A stretch of 64,000 nt of DNA from Stromatinia cepivora (lineage: Eukaryota > Ascomycota > Leotiomycetes > Helotiales > Sclerotiniaceae). Both the position numbers and the translations under genes were made by a program. The notes under the pieces were generated by a model. It was not told the DNA's origin. It did no database searches and saw only the letters and a program-made list of their open reading frames with translations. The DNA is taken from positions 186,001-250,000 of the forward strand of contig RCTD01000028.1 in assembly GCA_014898415.1 (NCBI GenBank), in the 5' to 3' direction. Position 1 is the stretch's first letter. Each line of letters starts with the position of its first letter. This document shows positions 46,284 to 57,817 of the stretch, piece by piece.

Positions 46284-49049
46284 TCAAGCACCACGAAGCG
46301 AATCCAGTCCACCAAATACAAATTCAACATCGCACTTCTCTCCTCTTCCTGAATTCATCCATGCCTCAACCACCTGATACAATTTCTTTCCCACAGCCTC
46401 CCTATCTGTAGCAGTCATCTCAAAGCCGATGAATTGTGTTCCCCGGCGAACATACGTATCCTGCTTCGATGTCTCCGTGACAAGATGTGAGACACCACCA
46501 ATACCACTCGAAACCGTTTGGAGAAGACGATGAATTTCTAGGTCTGCAGGTATCGATTCTAGGGGAAGCCGTAAAGTCTGAGCCCGCTTCAACTTCCGAG
46601 GGCCTCCTGTGATGTTAGATAGAACAGAAAAGGATTTCTGTCTCTTCATCAAGTAGCCCCGAGGATCGCTATCTGAAAGGGAAGCCTTCACTCCGTCACT
46701 GTTCGTCTCCGGAGAAAACTCCCTTAAACTCTCTCTGGGTCTTCCAAGGCTGGCCAAAGCAGCATTGTAACGATTCTTGTGAGGAGATTGTCGGGAAGAG
46801 GCTTGACCCGTAGCGGATGGCTGCTGAAATGTCTCTCGCATAGCTTGAAGCTCGTCTCTACGGCGGCGAGTAGCGTTCTCTTTTCTGTGTTCGAAGTCCA
46901 TAGCCCACTCCAACTCAGGGTTCGTCTGTTGTGCTTCTGGAGCTGAGGTCGCGGTGGCAGTAGGCGGGTCGCGTGCCTCTCTTTGTACGATAAAGGGCTG
47001 GTAAGGAAGTCCTAGCTGTGTTTGAACAAGACCAGCAGAAACACCGCTAGAGTTCGGTGTTCGGAAAGGAGGTACAAAGGGTTTGTTTAGTCCTTGGCCC
47101 CTCGTTTGCTTTTGCTGTTGCATGTTTGGCGATGTATTTGGCGGCGACATCAAAGATGTTTCAACAAAATTTGTGGCCGTATTGAACCCGTTACTATTCA
47201 GGTGATTATGCCGGTAGTGGATTACGGGTAAATCATTCTCAGTCATTGGATCTGGAAAATCAGCTGATTGCATAAGACTGCCGTGAACATGGCTCCTAAA
47301 GTTGGAGTGCGACTTCAAAATATCTGCTACGCCGGCGTTGGATTTGTCAATGCGTCGGCTTTGCGGAGATGGAACAGCAGCAGTAACACGCTGAGGTGAC
47401 ACGACTTGAAGAGAATCGTTCTCAATCGAATTTAGCAATATATCCGAGCTTGAATTTGTGTTGATGGTGCTCGAACTTGTGGCAGTTTCATCTTGGATTG
47501 GAGCGGTCATTTTAGCAATGACCCAAGGATTCAAATTCGTGGAAACAGGCTGCCGATTGATGTTAAAGCCATATTGCTTCTGCATTTTATTAACAGAAGT
47601 TCGACGATGGGAATCATCTGTGTATTCTGTGTAGTCCTGAGACATGTCACATCCCCATTTGCGATTCCCCAAAAGGGCGCTTGATTCCTCGGACACCTCA
47701 CTGTTCTCGGACTCTGCTATGTTAGAGGCATTGTTAGCAGTTACGGGACCAATGTTGGACATAATGTTTGAATCGGAAATAGTGGCAAGAGGACTGTCTT
47801 TGGGTGTTAATGGTGCGTTGAGAATAGCCGAGGGTGTTGGAGAGTCCTGCTGAGTGTTTCGGGCAAGAAGGATATCAAATCCAGCGGAATTAGTCTCAAT
47901 ATTGTTCTTTGCTAGTCTAGATATGACCGTATCGCACTCCCCATAAAAATTCTTGAACATCTTCTCTGCCGCTTCCAGCACAAGCTTCTCGTTCTCGAAA
48001 ATGATGTCATCCTTAGCGGGTTCAACATTGGGATCATAACTTGCTTCAGGGCAGACAATGTTGAGACGTATAAAGGGATTCTTGACTTTCTCTGAGGAAG
48101 ACTTTGCTGTCAACCCACTTCGAAGATATTTCTTAAAAATGGTTATGATCTTCTTCATGGTCCCCTTCTCGGATGCTACTGGCCTGGAATCAACGGACAG
48201 ATATTGCCCCTTTCCTAGTTTATTCTGGTCTGCATCATTTCGAGGGAGGAAAGCTTCAAGGCAAAAACGAGAAGTCACCACCTCGTTTGCAATACCAACA
48301 CCAGCGGGGACATTCGAGCCCTCGGGATGGTCAGGCGAATCAGGAAATATCAATAACGTTTCAGAACATTGCAAGGCAGCGTCTCGACCAATAACAAGAG
48401 ACACTGAAGCTTTGGTGCCACCATGTGGACGAGGTGCGTACGACCATGCCCCCTTGGTACCCTTTACAATTTTGAGGGTAAGCTTGATGGAAAGTCGTGC
48501 TAGAGCATACCTCTGCACCAGCTCTTGAATTTTGCCAATCGTCTTTGGTGCTTCTTTCAGGGCTGTTTGTTTCCTAACAGGTAACTTTGACATGAAGTTT
48601 ATTACACAAACTGTTGTTCCAATCGGATGGGAAGTTCGAGATTGTGATTGAATCCCACCCATAGCCTTCAATTTTACACACGTGCCAACTGGCTGGCCAT
48701 CCGTCTTTGTGGTTATTGAGACATCTCCAAGTTGGCAAGCAGATGCTAGTGCCTCTCCTCGAAATCCCAGACTTCTGCCACCTAGATTCCTGAGCTCCGT
48801 GAAGGTTGTCAATTTGGAAGTGTGACCCCGCCTCCCCAACGCATCGAGATCATCGAGCTGAATACCATGTCCATTATCGCGAACTTCTATCTTATCAATG
48901 GTATTCTGAGAAATGAGAATATCAATACTCGTAGCTTTGGCATCAAGGGCATTGTCAATGAGCTCCTTGATGAGAGATGTAGGTGTGGTAAGAACCTGAG
49001 AAGAACCTAGGAGGTGAATTGTTGAGTCCGACAATGCATTGATTGTCAT
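46284..49049 (-). CDS. mlh2: MutL-family mismatch repair protein, Mlh2/PMS1-like (no endonuclease motif)
   Basis: Single exon, 921 aa from the ATG at 49049 (931 from 49079). The GHKL ATPase is complete: ELIDNALDAKA (catalytic Glu/Asn), EVRDNGHGI, GRRGHTSK and GGRSLGFRGEALASA. The transducer domain follows (PVRKQTALKEAPKTIGKIQEL, GKGQYLSVDSRPV). After a long Ser/Asn/Gln-rich linker (about 400-750) there is a short C-terminal region ending VEFVFGGLDSLRGA. I see no DQHAxxER-type metal-dependent endonuclease motif. That separates it from Pms1 and Mlh3 and points to Mlh2 (human PMS1), the nuclease-less partner of Mlh1 that limits meiotic gene conversion tracts in yeast. Divergent from VAS1. Confidence 0.85.
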   Translation of the reverse strand: MTINALSDSTIHLLGSSQVLTTPTSLIKELIDNALDAKATSIDILISQNTIDKIEVRDNGHGIQLDDLDALGRRGHTSKLTTFTELRNLGGRSLGFRGEALASACQLGDVSITTKTDGQPVGTCVKLKAMGGIQSQSRTSHPIGTTVCVINFMSKLPVRKQTALKEAPKTIGKIQELVQRYALARLSIKLTLKIVKGTKGAWSYAPRPHGGTKASVSLVIGRDAALQCSETLLIFPDSPDHPEGSNVPAGVGIANEVVTSRFCLEAFLPRNDADQNKLGKGQYLSVDSRPVASEKGTMKKIITIFKKYLRSGLTAKSSSEKVKNPFIRLNIVCPEASYDPNVEPAKDDIIFENEKLVLEAAEKMFKNFYGECDTVISRLAKNNIETNSAGFDILLARNTQQDSPTPSAILNAPLTPKDSPLATISDSNIMSNIGPVTANNASNIAESENSEVSEESSALLGNRKWGCDMSQDYTEYTDDSHRRTSVNKMQKQYGFNINRQPVSTNLNPWVIAKMTAPIQDETATSSSTINTNSSSDILLNSIENDSLQVVSPQRVTAAVPSPQSRRIDKSNAGVADILKSHSNFRSHVHGSLMQSADFPDPMTENDLPVIHYRHNHLNSNGFNTATNFVETSLMSPPNTSPNMQQQKQTRGQGLNKPFVPPFRTPNSSGVSAGLVQTQLGLPYQPFIVQREARDPPTATATSAPEAQQTNPELEWAMDFEHRKENATRRRRDELQAMRETFQQPSATGQASSRQSPHKNRYNAALASLGRPRESLREFSPETNSDGVKASLSDSDPRGYLMKRQKSFSVLSNITGGPRKLKRAQTLRLPLESIPADLEIHRLLQTVSSGIGGVSHLVTETSKQDTYVRRGTQFIGFEMTATDREAVGKKLYQVVEAWMNSGRGEKCDVEFVFGGLDSLRGA

Positions 49050-49643
49050 CTTGTATATATACTCTTTCACCGTGGCCACATCAATATTAGAGATTCATAG
49101 CATGAAAAACTCTAGCTTTGGGACAAATGAATGAATGAATGAATGGCCACCGGACTGGTCAAGTACTACCTGATAGAAATAAATGTCTTTACAAGAAAAA
49201 GCTTGATCGTCTCATGCCGAAATTGACACAAGCATTAGAGACTTTAATGAATATTAAGTATTATAAATATCCAATGGCTCGAACAATAAGAAAAACAAAC
49301 TAATGAAAGTTGATCAATTGAATGAAGAAGATGGATCGGTTTTGAACTTCCAAAAGTTAGTCAGCCTTGTGTGGCTAGTGTGGTCCATCCAGTCACAAGC
49401 CACACGAGGGGTGATTTGCCCAAGTTCGAGTCATATTTTAATTTGGATGTTGAAACTGTCAAAACAATTCCCAAAGTATCTACAAACTTTTGATTCTCCT
49501 CAATTTTACACAAACGAAACTTTCAAGACTCTCCTCAATTTTACACAAACGAAACTTTCAAGACGTCTCGACCTTTGTTCAGGGCGCTCTGTGTGCGCAG
49601 GTCGCCTTACAGAAGTATCTTGAATCTTACTCCCACCATCAGA
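49050..49643. promoter_or_regulatory. Divergent promoter MLH2-like / VAS1, with ATGA microsatellite
   Basis: Just under 600 bases separate the two starts. An AATG run (about 49126-49145) lies near the MutL gene. The last 150 bases are an open frame that joins the VAS1 ATG in phase and are discussed under findings. Confidence 0.6.
49495..49564. repeat. Perfect 35-bp tandem duplication
   Basis: Two adjacent identical copies, 49495-49529 and 49530-49564, each beginning TCTCCTCAATTTTACACAAA and ending CTTTCAAGAC. It sits in the leader of the valyl-tRNA synthetase gene, about 80-150 bases before the ATG. Perfect identity implies a recent duplication. Confidence 0.95.
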
Positions 49644-52600
49644 ATGGCTACCAATCCTGCGTCGTACAATCCAAGTAAGGACTGCAACGTTATAAAGTGT
49701 CCGGATTTACAGCTGACTAGAATTGATTGGCAGTGGGGGAAGAGACTGGTCCAGTCACAGGGCAGCCACCTGCGGTCTCAAACGAAACCAAAGCTGCACT
49801 TGCAAATGCTGCAGAGTCCAGCGCAACCGGCTCACATGTGCCAGGACAAAACGCGGCTCCTGTAGCTGGTGAGGGAGAAAAGAAAGTAAAAAGCGAGAAA
49901 GAGCGTATGAGTTCTGTCTATGTGCAAAATTCCACAAGCTAATTCTCTATTACACAGTTGAGAGAGAACGCAAGAAGGCAGAGAAACAAGCCAAGTTTGA
50001 CCAAAAAAAGCAAGCCCAAAAGGCAAGTGCTGCTTCAGCTGCACCGAGCAAGAACAAGGAGAAGAAAGCCAAAGCTGAGAAGAAGGCTGCTGAGGAAGTC
50101 TTGCCAAAATACGTCGAGGATACTCCAGAAGGAGAAAAAAAGAGTATGGCAATCAAATTGTGGAGCGATGTCCCATTAACAAGCTAATTGGTTTGTACAG
50201 TTATAAAATCTTTCGACGACCCTCAATACAAGGCATATAATCCAATTGCTGTCGAATCAGCTTGGTACTCATGGTGGGAGAAGGAAGGCTTTTTCAAGCC
50301 AGAATTCACAGCAGGTGGAGAAGTCAAACCAGAAGGATCCTTTGTAATCGTCGAGCCACCGCCGAATGTTACCGGAAATTTACATATGGGTCATGCTCTT
50401 CCCAACGCTTTGCAAGATTTGCTCATTCGTTGGAACCGTATGCATGGCAAGACAACACTCTGGCTTCCTGGGTGTGATCACGCCGGTATTTCGACTCAGA
50501 GCGTTGTTGAGAATATGCTGTGGCGCCGCGAGCAAAAGACTCGTCATGATCTTGGAAGACCCAAGTTCGTTGAGACTGTCTGGGATTGGAAGGATGAATA
50601 TCATAAAAAGATCAACGCCGTTCTCCGTAGAATGGGTGGATCCTTCGATTGGACCCGTGAAGCTTTCACGATGAACGAGAATTTCTCAGCCGCTGTCACA
50701 GAAACATTTGTAACACTGCACGAGGAGGGTATCATTTACAGAGCCAACAGACTTGTGAACTGGTGCACAAAACTTAATACTTCTCTTTCGAATCTCGAGG
50801 TAACTAACAAAGAACTTCCGGGCCGCACACTTATTGATGTGCCAGGATACGATAAGAAAGTGGAATTTGGAGTCATCGTTCATTTCCAGTACCAAATTGA
50901 AGGATCTGAGGAGAAGATTGAGGTTGCTACAACTCGTGTTGAAACCATGTTAGGTGATACTGGTATTGCAGTTCATCCTGACGACACTCGTTACACACAT
51001 CTTGTTGGAAAGAATGCCATTCACCCTTTCATTGAAGGACGACTAATGCCAATCGTTGCCGATACCTATGTTGAAAAGGACTTTGGTACTGGTGCCGTCA
51101 AGATTACTCCAGCTCACGACCCCAATGATTTTGCTCTTGGTCAACGACATAACCTTGAGTTTATCAATATCTTGACCGATGATGGTAAGATGAACGACAA
51201 TGCAGGCCCTTACGCCGGGCAAAAGCGTTTCGATGTTCGTTACACTATCCAGGAAGACCTAAAGAAGGCTGGTTTATACGTTGATAAGAAAGACAATCCG
51301 ATGACTGTCCCGCTGTGCGAAAAATCAAAGGATGTGATTGAGCCAATGTTGAAGCCGCAGTGGTGGATGAAGATGAGAGAAATGGCAGATGAAGCTATCA
51401 AGGTTGTGAAGTCTGGCGAGATCAAGATCAAGCCCGAATCAGCCGAGAAGAGTTATCTCCGATGGATGGAGAACATAAATGATTGGTGCTTATCTAGACA
51501 ACTGTGGTGGGGCCATCAAGCACCTATGTACTTTGCTCAAATCGAAGGTGATGAGAATGATGAGAGTAATGGTGATCGGTGGTTCGCCGGCAGAACACAA
51601 GAGGAAGCAGAAATCAAGGCCAAGAAGGCTCTTCCGGGTAAGACTTTCACGCTCAAGAGAGACGAGGATGTCTTGGATACCTGGTTCTCATCTGGTCTCT
51701 GGCCTTTTGCTACTATGGGTTGGCCAAACAAGACAAACGATTTCGAAAAACTGTACCCAACATCAGTACTCGAGACTGGCTGGGATATTTTGTTCTTCTG
51801 GGTTGCTCGAATGATCATGTTTGGCATCAAGATGACTGGCAAAGTGCCGTTTACCGAGGTATACTGTCATTCTTTGGTTCGAGACTCTGACGGTAGAAAG
51901 ATGTCGAAATCATTAGGCAATGTCATCGATCCTCAAGATGTAATCCAAGGTATCGCCCTTGAGGATTTACATGCCAAGCTTTTGGTCGGTAACCTTGCCC
52001 CTGCCGAAGTTGAGAAGGCAAAGAAGTATCAGAAGACCGCTTTCCCTGATGGAATTCCAGAATGCGGTACCGATGCTTTGCGATTTGCGTTGGTGTCCTA
52101 CACGACTGGTGGTGGAGATATTGCATTTGACATCAAGGTCATTCACGGATACCGAAAGTTCTGCAACAAGATCTATCAAGCGACAAAATACGTGGTTGGC
52201 AAATTGCCTGCGGATTTCATTCCGCAAAAGACTGCAAAGCTCACAGGCAAGGAGTCTTTGTCTGAGCGCTGGATCTTGCATAAGATGACAATGGCTGCCA
52301 AAGAAATCAACCAAAATCTCGAAGACCGTGAATTCATGCGTTCAACAACTGCTGTTTACCAATATTGGTACAACCAGTTGTGCGATGTGTACATTGAAAA
52401 CTCTAAAGCAATTCTTCAGGACGGCACCGAAGAGGAGAAGAGATCTGCTACTGACACTTTGTACACTGCTCTCGAAGGTGCTTTAACCATGATTCATCCT
52501 TACATGCCTTTCTTGACCGAAGAGCTCTGGCAACGACTTCCCCGACGTCCAGAAGACAAGACCCCGTCTATCGTTCTTGCAAAATACCCAGTCTATGAAG

Positions 52601-53171
52601 CAGAGTTAGATGATCCTGCATCTGAAGCAGCTTATGAACTTGTACTGGGTGTATCCAAGGGTATTCGATCTTTGATGTCTGAATACTCGCTTAAAGATGA
52701 AGGAAAAGGTAAGTCAACATCAGCAGGCTATAACAGAAGGATCCATACTAACAGGTCGTTCTAGTGTTCGTTCAAGCCTACGATACTACCTCCCACTCCA
52801 CAGTCACATCTCAAGTCCAGTCTATCAAGTCTTTGTCCGGTAAAGGTGTATCGTCCTTGGAAGTACTCTCCTCAACCGATGCTCGCCCAGCTGGATGTGT
52901 AGTATTCTCCGTGTCCTCCGCTGCCGCTGTCTTCTTGCATGTCAAAGGCCGCGTAGACATTGATGGCGAGATTCAAAAGGCAGCAAAGAAGTTAGAGAAA
53001 ACTCGCGCAGGTGTTGAGAGACAGAGAAAGATTCTTGATGATCCCGCATACCAAGAGAAAGTTAGCAAGGAGCTGCAAGAAATAGAGAGGAAGAAGCTGG
53101 CAGATCTTGAAACCGAACAGCGTGGTTTTGAGGAGACTATAAAGCAATTCGAGACTTTAAAGCTAGAGTAG
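49644..53171 (+). CDS. vas1: Valyl-tRNA synthetase (class Ia)
   Basis: Exons 49644-49674, 49734-49904, 49958-50143, 50201-52708 and 52765-53171; 1100 aa, phases agree. It charges tRNA-Val and edits misactivated threonine. The N-terminal 125 residues are a basic Lys/Ala-rich extension ([14 protein letters not shown]), usual in eukaryotic ValRS. The HIGH-type motif is GNLHMGHAL (HMGH at 191-194). The CP1 editing domain follows ([20 protein letters not shown] ... TPAHDPNDF). The KMSKS loop is exact at 696-700 ([15 protein letters not shown]). The anticodon-binding and C-terminal coiled coil ([20 protein letters not shown]) are intact. In Saccharomyces and Neurospora (cyt-20) one gene supplies both cytosol and mitochondria; the frame upstream of this ATG fits that. 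Confidence 0.97.
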
Positions 53172-56100
53172 ATAGATGCATCTCGGTAGATATTTAAGTA
53201 GTAAAACATCCAAGAATACCAAAAAAGTTCCAATGCAACCCTGAAATAATACTGCATATACATATTGATCGATTCCTGCTAATATAAATGATGTTTTCAA
53301 CATTTACATTTTGTTCGCACAGATTGAACACTATGGAGTCACTTCAAAAACTTATAAGTTGGCTGAAAAAAAGACGTTGTATTCGCTAATTCATTAAGTT
53401 AGAGAGCACCTAGACAGACCCTGTAGTTAGATTCATATTGCTCTTTCTTGTACTTAATAACCCACAATACAATCACAATATGCTTTCGTATTAGCTACAC
53501 AACATCATGAAAATTGGTTGTCCTCAGATATACTCTTTAATATACCTACCTACTCTATGGGAAGAGAGATCTGAGCTCTTCCAATGTGGTTGGTACCTAA
53601 GATTAATACCACAATATGGATGAGTCTTTTCCAATTCTAGACGCCCTTGTCTATAGGAAGTCAAATGCGATGACAGGAACTCATTGTCAAGTATTGTTCA
53701 ATGGTATTTTTTAGGATCGATAATGATAGGTGAGAATATGGTCAGAACTTATGTGGTAGTAAATAAATGCACTCACTGTTCTTTCGCCAAAGCCTACCGC
53801 CCTCTTGTTGGGTTATTAGACCATATTGTTTGTCCTCTCCCACCTCAATCTTAAATTACACAACTTTCTCCTTACCTATTTTCATTCATTTTGTTTCAAT
53901 ATTATCTACAACAACATGACAACTCTTGCAAGCTCATTCTTCAACTTGATTCACGAACAGCTTCTCAATATTTTCGATATTTGAATGGCATCCTTCATCG
54001 TGATGAGGGTGATGTGGTCCTATGAAGAGATTTTCAGCTTCAATGAGTATGTATGACTCAATACTTTGATTGATGATGTATCTCAGACTAGTTTATTCAT
54101 AGCCTCCCTAGTGTCTATCACTTTTGGGACACGGAATTGTGTAACATTAAATTGTTGCTGCAGTGTGCTATTTGGACAAGTGGATAATATAGTCATTTGT
54201 GGTCCATCTTTGGCATGTACTCGGGGACCACTTTTGGGTTTCATTCTCGGCTAACAAGAACATAGTCTTCTTCTCGGGCGAGCATAACGCTTGAGGTCGT
54301 ATAATGACTATTGCAAAATGCTAGAATGAAGAGCCGAGTACCAATTGAGGACAATCAGTTCCCATGAACAAAAGTCATGGCATCAACCAAATGCCTTATG
54401 TGCCGTGCAATCGTCTTGCAGCACCCGCTTAAATGTAACTTCTTGCGCTCGGCGAGTACATGACCTCATACTTCAACAATCTGAAGTACGAGAGACAGCA
54501 GAATTTGCTTGGTTCAAGCAGTCATCGTCCTCTACTTTTGCTGCTCCATCATTTTTCTTCCTCCGCAGCATGAATGTAGAGCCATTATGCTGGAAAATCA
54601 TACTAAGCAAACTACCGGCATATGATGACCATACTACTTGCGCTGCTGAAAAGCTGTACAAACCAGGCGGTGTAAATTATGAGAATATGGGCAATTGAAG
54701 CCGGCTTCCGAAAGCGAACCTCTTATGGAGGAAGTAATGGAGGCCTATCAACGCACTACTGATAACTTTGAAGAATGTTTTTTTCTCTCACTATGTTGTC
54801 AATCTTCATTTTTCAATGTTTTTGCCGAATGCTTGCTCACCTCAATAAGCAAACGCCCTACAATTCCAGTCCGGAACTTTAGGTCAAGCAAGCACAACAA
54901 GCGACCATTTCTCCTGACTATCCAAATGTTGCCAAAAGAAGGAGTAGACGAACCAGAAGCGGTTAGGCGAGCTGAAGATACTGAAGCGGGTTTCAGTGTG
55001 AGAAAGGCTGATAAGGATATAATGACAGTGGAGAAAGACATGAAAGAGTTCAGACAAGTTTAAATGCAGAAAGGGGCACATAAAGATTCGGAGTGGTCTA
55101 GATCTTTTAAAACTTCATAGACGGCCCCAACCTCGACTCTTCGCCCATCCTACCAGTCAACTCCACCACTGTCGCATGCTTATCTAGTATATCAGGGTGA
55201 TTTGTAGACGGACGTCCATGGATTACAGGCGAAGAACATACATTGCTAAAGACCCACCTTGCTCATCATGCTCGCGCATGAGTGTAGCGGGGCTGGTGGC
55301 GAACCTCCTGGTGACTAGAATTTCTTGGGAACCCACCGAATCGAAGAAATTTTATGAGCCCCAAGAATTACAGATTTCCGGCAATCAACTAGATTGAAAT
55401 CAACTAAAAAATCTCATTTAAGATGCCCATATCTCGCCTTGCCCTGGATATGCTCGATTATTGTTCTTCGACCCTTTCCAATACTGATTCTGCCGACACA
55501 GAAATGACCAAAAGCCGGGAAGAAGAGAAGGAGAAGCGCGACATGCACTTGCCTGCCATAGGTGCCTGACAGATGGTCAGAAGAAGCGATAGGGAATCGA
55601 AGCGCAACATCGAATAAAAGGTACGTACGTGATCTAGAAGCTGCTCCTTTTCCACAACAACATGAAATAAATTGTTGGAATATTATGTATTAAAATGATT
55701 GCACGCTCTTGCAAGAAGTTGAAGCCATCTTCGGTTTTATCCCTAGCAATCAGACACATGCATCCTAAAATATTTGGATTATTGAGAGTTATTTTTGTTT
55801 GTTCATCCCTGCTGACTGAATCTGAACAAAAGCAATCAATTGAGTGTGTTTGATCTTGATTTGATTTCATCTTGTTCCGGATTCGGATGGTGAATATGTC
55901 GCTTAAGCTCAGGTATATCTCCTGACTAGGTATATCTGCACTTATCTTAGGTATCTCTTTAATCAGATATCTTTCAAGATTTGAGTATATGACTGACAAT
56001 TCTTTTTGGTAGGATAGCAAGAGTAACTTCGTAAAAGCATAGTCAATTATAAGTTCGTTCTGCAAAGATAAAATGGCAAGAAAGAACCCCAACTGAGTTT

Positions 56101-56363
56101 TAAGAACGAAATCAGGTAATTTGTAGAAAACTTGTGAGCATAGGTAGTCAGCTGCCTAAGTTTTTGGTATCCATCGGGGTTAATCTTTCTGCGATTCATC
56201 TTTAAATCAGTCAAACATGGCAGGAGCTACTGGAAGCAAACTCTTCGCCTTTGTCTTTACCTACAACCGCGACTTTCTCCCACAACAACCCCATTGGAAA
56301 CAGCTCACTGCCCAGTAACCATTACGAAAAGATAAACCGTTGCTTATCGCTTTTTCTCCAAAA
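53172..56363. other. Long gene-free stretch
   Basis: About 3.2 kb without a supported gene. A short frame (55423-55569) has a coding-like acidic/basic mix (MTKSREEEKEKRDMHLPAIG) but no recognisable extension, and frames at 54345-55063 and 55197-55397 resemble nothing I know; they may be relics. A 34-codon frame at 56217-56318 (starts MAGATGSKLFAFVF) could be an upstream ORF of the next gene. Confidence 0.45.
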
Positions 56364-57817
56364 ATGGCTTCAATAATACAGAGAGAAATTCCAGAGATTA
56401 AGAAATACGTTGCTTGGCCCCCAATCATCAAACATATTGTCCCACTGGGTCATTTATACGACGGTCAGTCAACCCAGAGAATTTCAGCCAAATAACGTTC
56501 TAACACTACCTAAGAGAGCGGAAACTCCTATCCGAGAATGGGAGGAAGATCGAGCGCATTGCCAAACGGACATGTGCTATTCCAATTCAACAACACATTC
56601 TGCCACAATGCAGCAGGCCAGTTTCTAGGAAGAACCGATTCTACGCTCTCATTCCTCACGAATCCCACGAACCCCGTCATGTCGAGATACTTGGCGCCAC
56701 CAGGATCAATTAATGTTGAAATCAGCGAGAGACAAATCCCAAGTTTGTTCAAGCGCTTCGAGGACGAACTTGATAAGAAAAACGACAATAAGCTATTTTG
56801 GGCCACTGGCGGCATCGCTTGGTATCTTATCACTGGCGCCGCAGCATATGGATGGACCTTCTTCGAATACCGAGGAATTAAAAAGGATGGCTCAACCTTC
56901 CTCGTAGCGGTGGGTATAGCCTCTGTGGAGGTTGATTACCGTTCCAATCCAACAACTATTGTAGCTAAGCGTGAGATGGCTGGCTGGAGCGAGCGTATAT
57001 TATTTTATGTAAGTCAATCAACTCTCTAAAATGTGAAAACTTACTAAGACAATGATAGCCTAGTGAGCCTCGTCTTGGAACTTTCTCGGTTCTTTCCGAC
57101 GGGAAATATTTATACGCCTACGGACACAAAGGTGGCGATCACAATGGGGATTATGACGTGGTACTAGGCCGCGTACCTTTGGAGCTTGCAAAAGCAAGAG
57201 CTTGCTGGGAGTACTGGGGTGGTGGAAGAGGTTGGGTTAAAAACCATTTCTTCTCCTGGCCAGTTTTGAAGAACTATCTACATGGTCAAATATTCAACAC
57301 AAAGTTGTTCGGAGAGGCTTCACCATACAGATTTGGCTTCGTTGGCTGCACCCGGACAGGTGATAGCAGGCTAATGTTTGGACGAGCTATCAATCCTTGG
57401 GGACCTTTCGAGATTGTCGAACTGATGAAGGCATATCCTTTGGGCCATATACAGAAGTTCGCATACACTGCCCATATGTTTGCTCACCCCTGGGCTTTTC
57501 CGGAGAGCAAAGGGGATTTAATGGTCACTTGGAGTGAAGGAGGATCGGCAGGAAATATTGTCGCGGTAAAAATCCGCTTTGAGCAGGGCATCGGTCGCTT
57601 ACAGCCCAATGAGCTAGGAGTTGTCCAACGTATCGAGGAAGAACCAGACAATGACCATATCGCTCTATCGGAGCTTCAACTCCACGATGAACTATATAGT
57701 TTCGAACGGTATGAAAAGGACGGTGAGCAGAAAACTGTGATCGCCACACCCGAGAAGAAGAACGTACTCGAGAAGGCTGCTGCGGCATTTGGCAAACTAT
57801 GTAACAAGAATGCTTAG
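56364..57817 (+). CDS. DUF4185-like beta-propeller protein
   Basis: Exons 56364-56463, 56515-57008 and 57059-57817; 450 aa, phases agree. Splicing yields a continuous propeller-like protein: HLYDESGNSYPRMGGRSSAL, VLFQFNNTFCHN, FWATGGIAWYLITGAAAYGWTFFEY, LGTFSVLSDGKYLYAYGHKGGDHNGDYDVVLGRVPL, YRFGFVGCTRTGDSRLMFG, YTAHMFAHPWAF, GDLMVTWSEGG. The pattern of a strand, an 'instrument reading' Gly/Asp loop and a trailing aromatic fits the DUF4185 / five-bladed-propeller glycosidase-like set seen in many fungi; I have no catalytic assignment. There is no signal peptide (MASIIQREIPEIKKY), unusual for this class if it acts on extracellular sugars. The C-terminal 40 residues are charged and helical. Confidence 0.75.

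Noticed and set aside
54345..55063. Two adjoining plus-strand frames as one gene
   Set aside because: No recognisable motif, and the junction has no convincing splice sites.
55634..56092. 152-codon minus-strand frame
   Set aside because: It starts at TTG in AT-rich DNA, with low-complexity Ile/Leu composition; the first real ATG leaves only a short piece.
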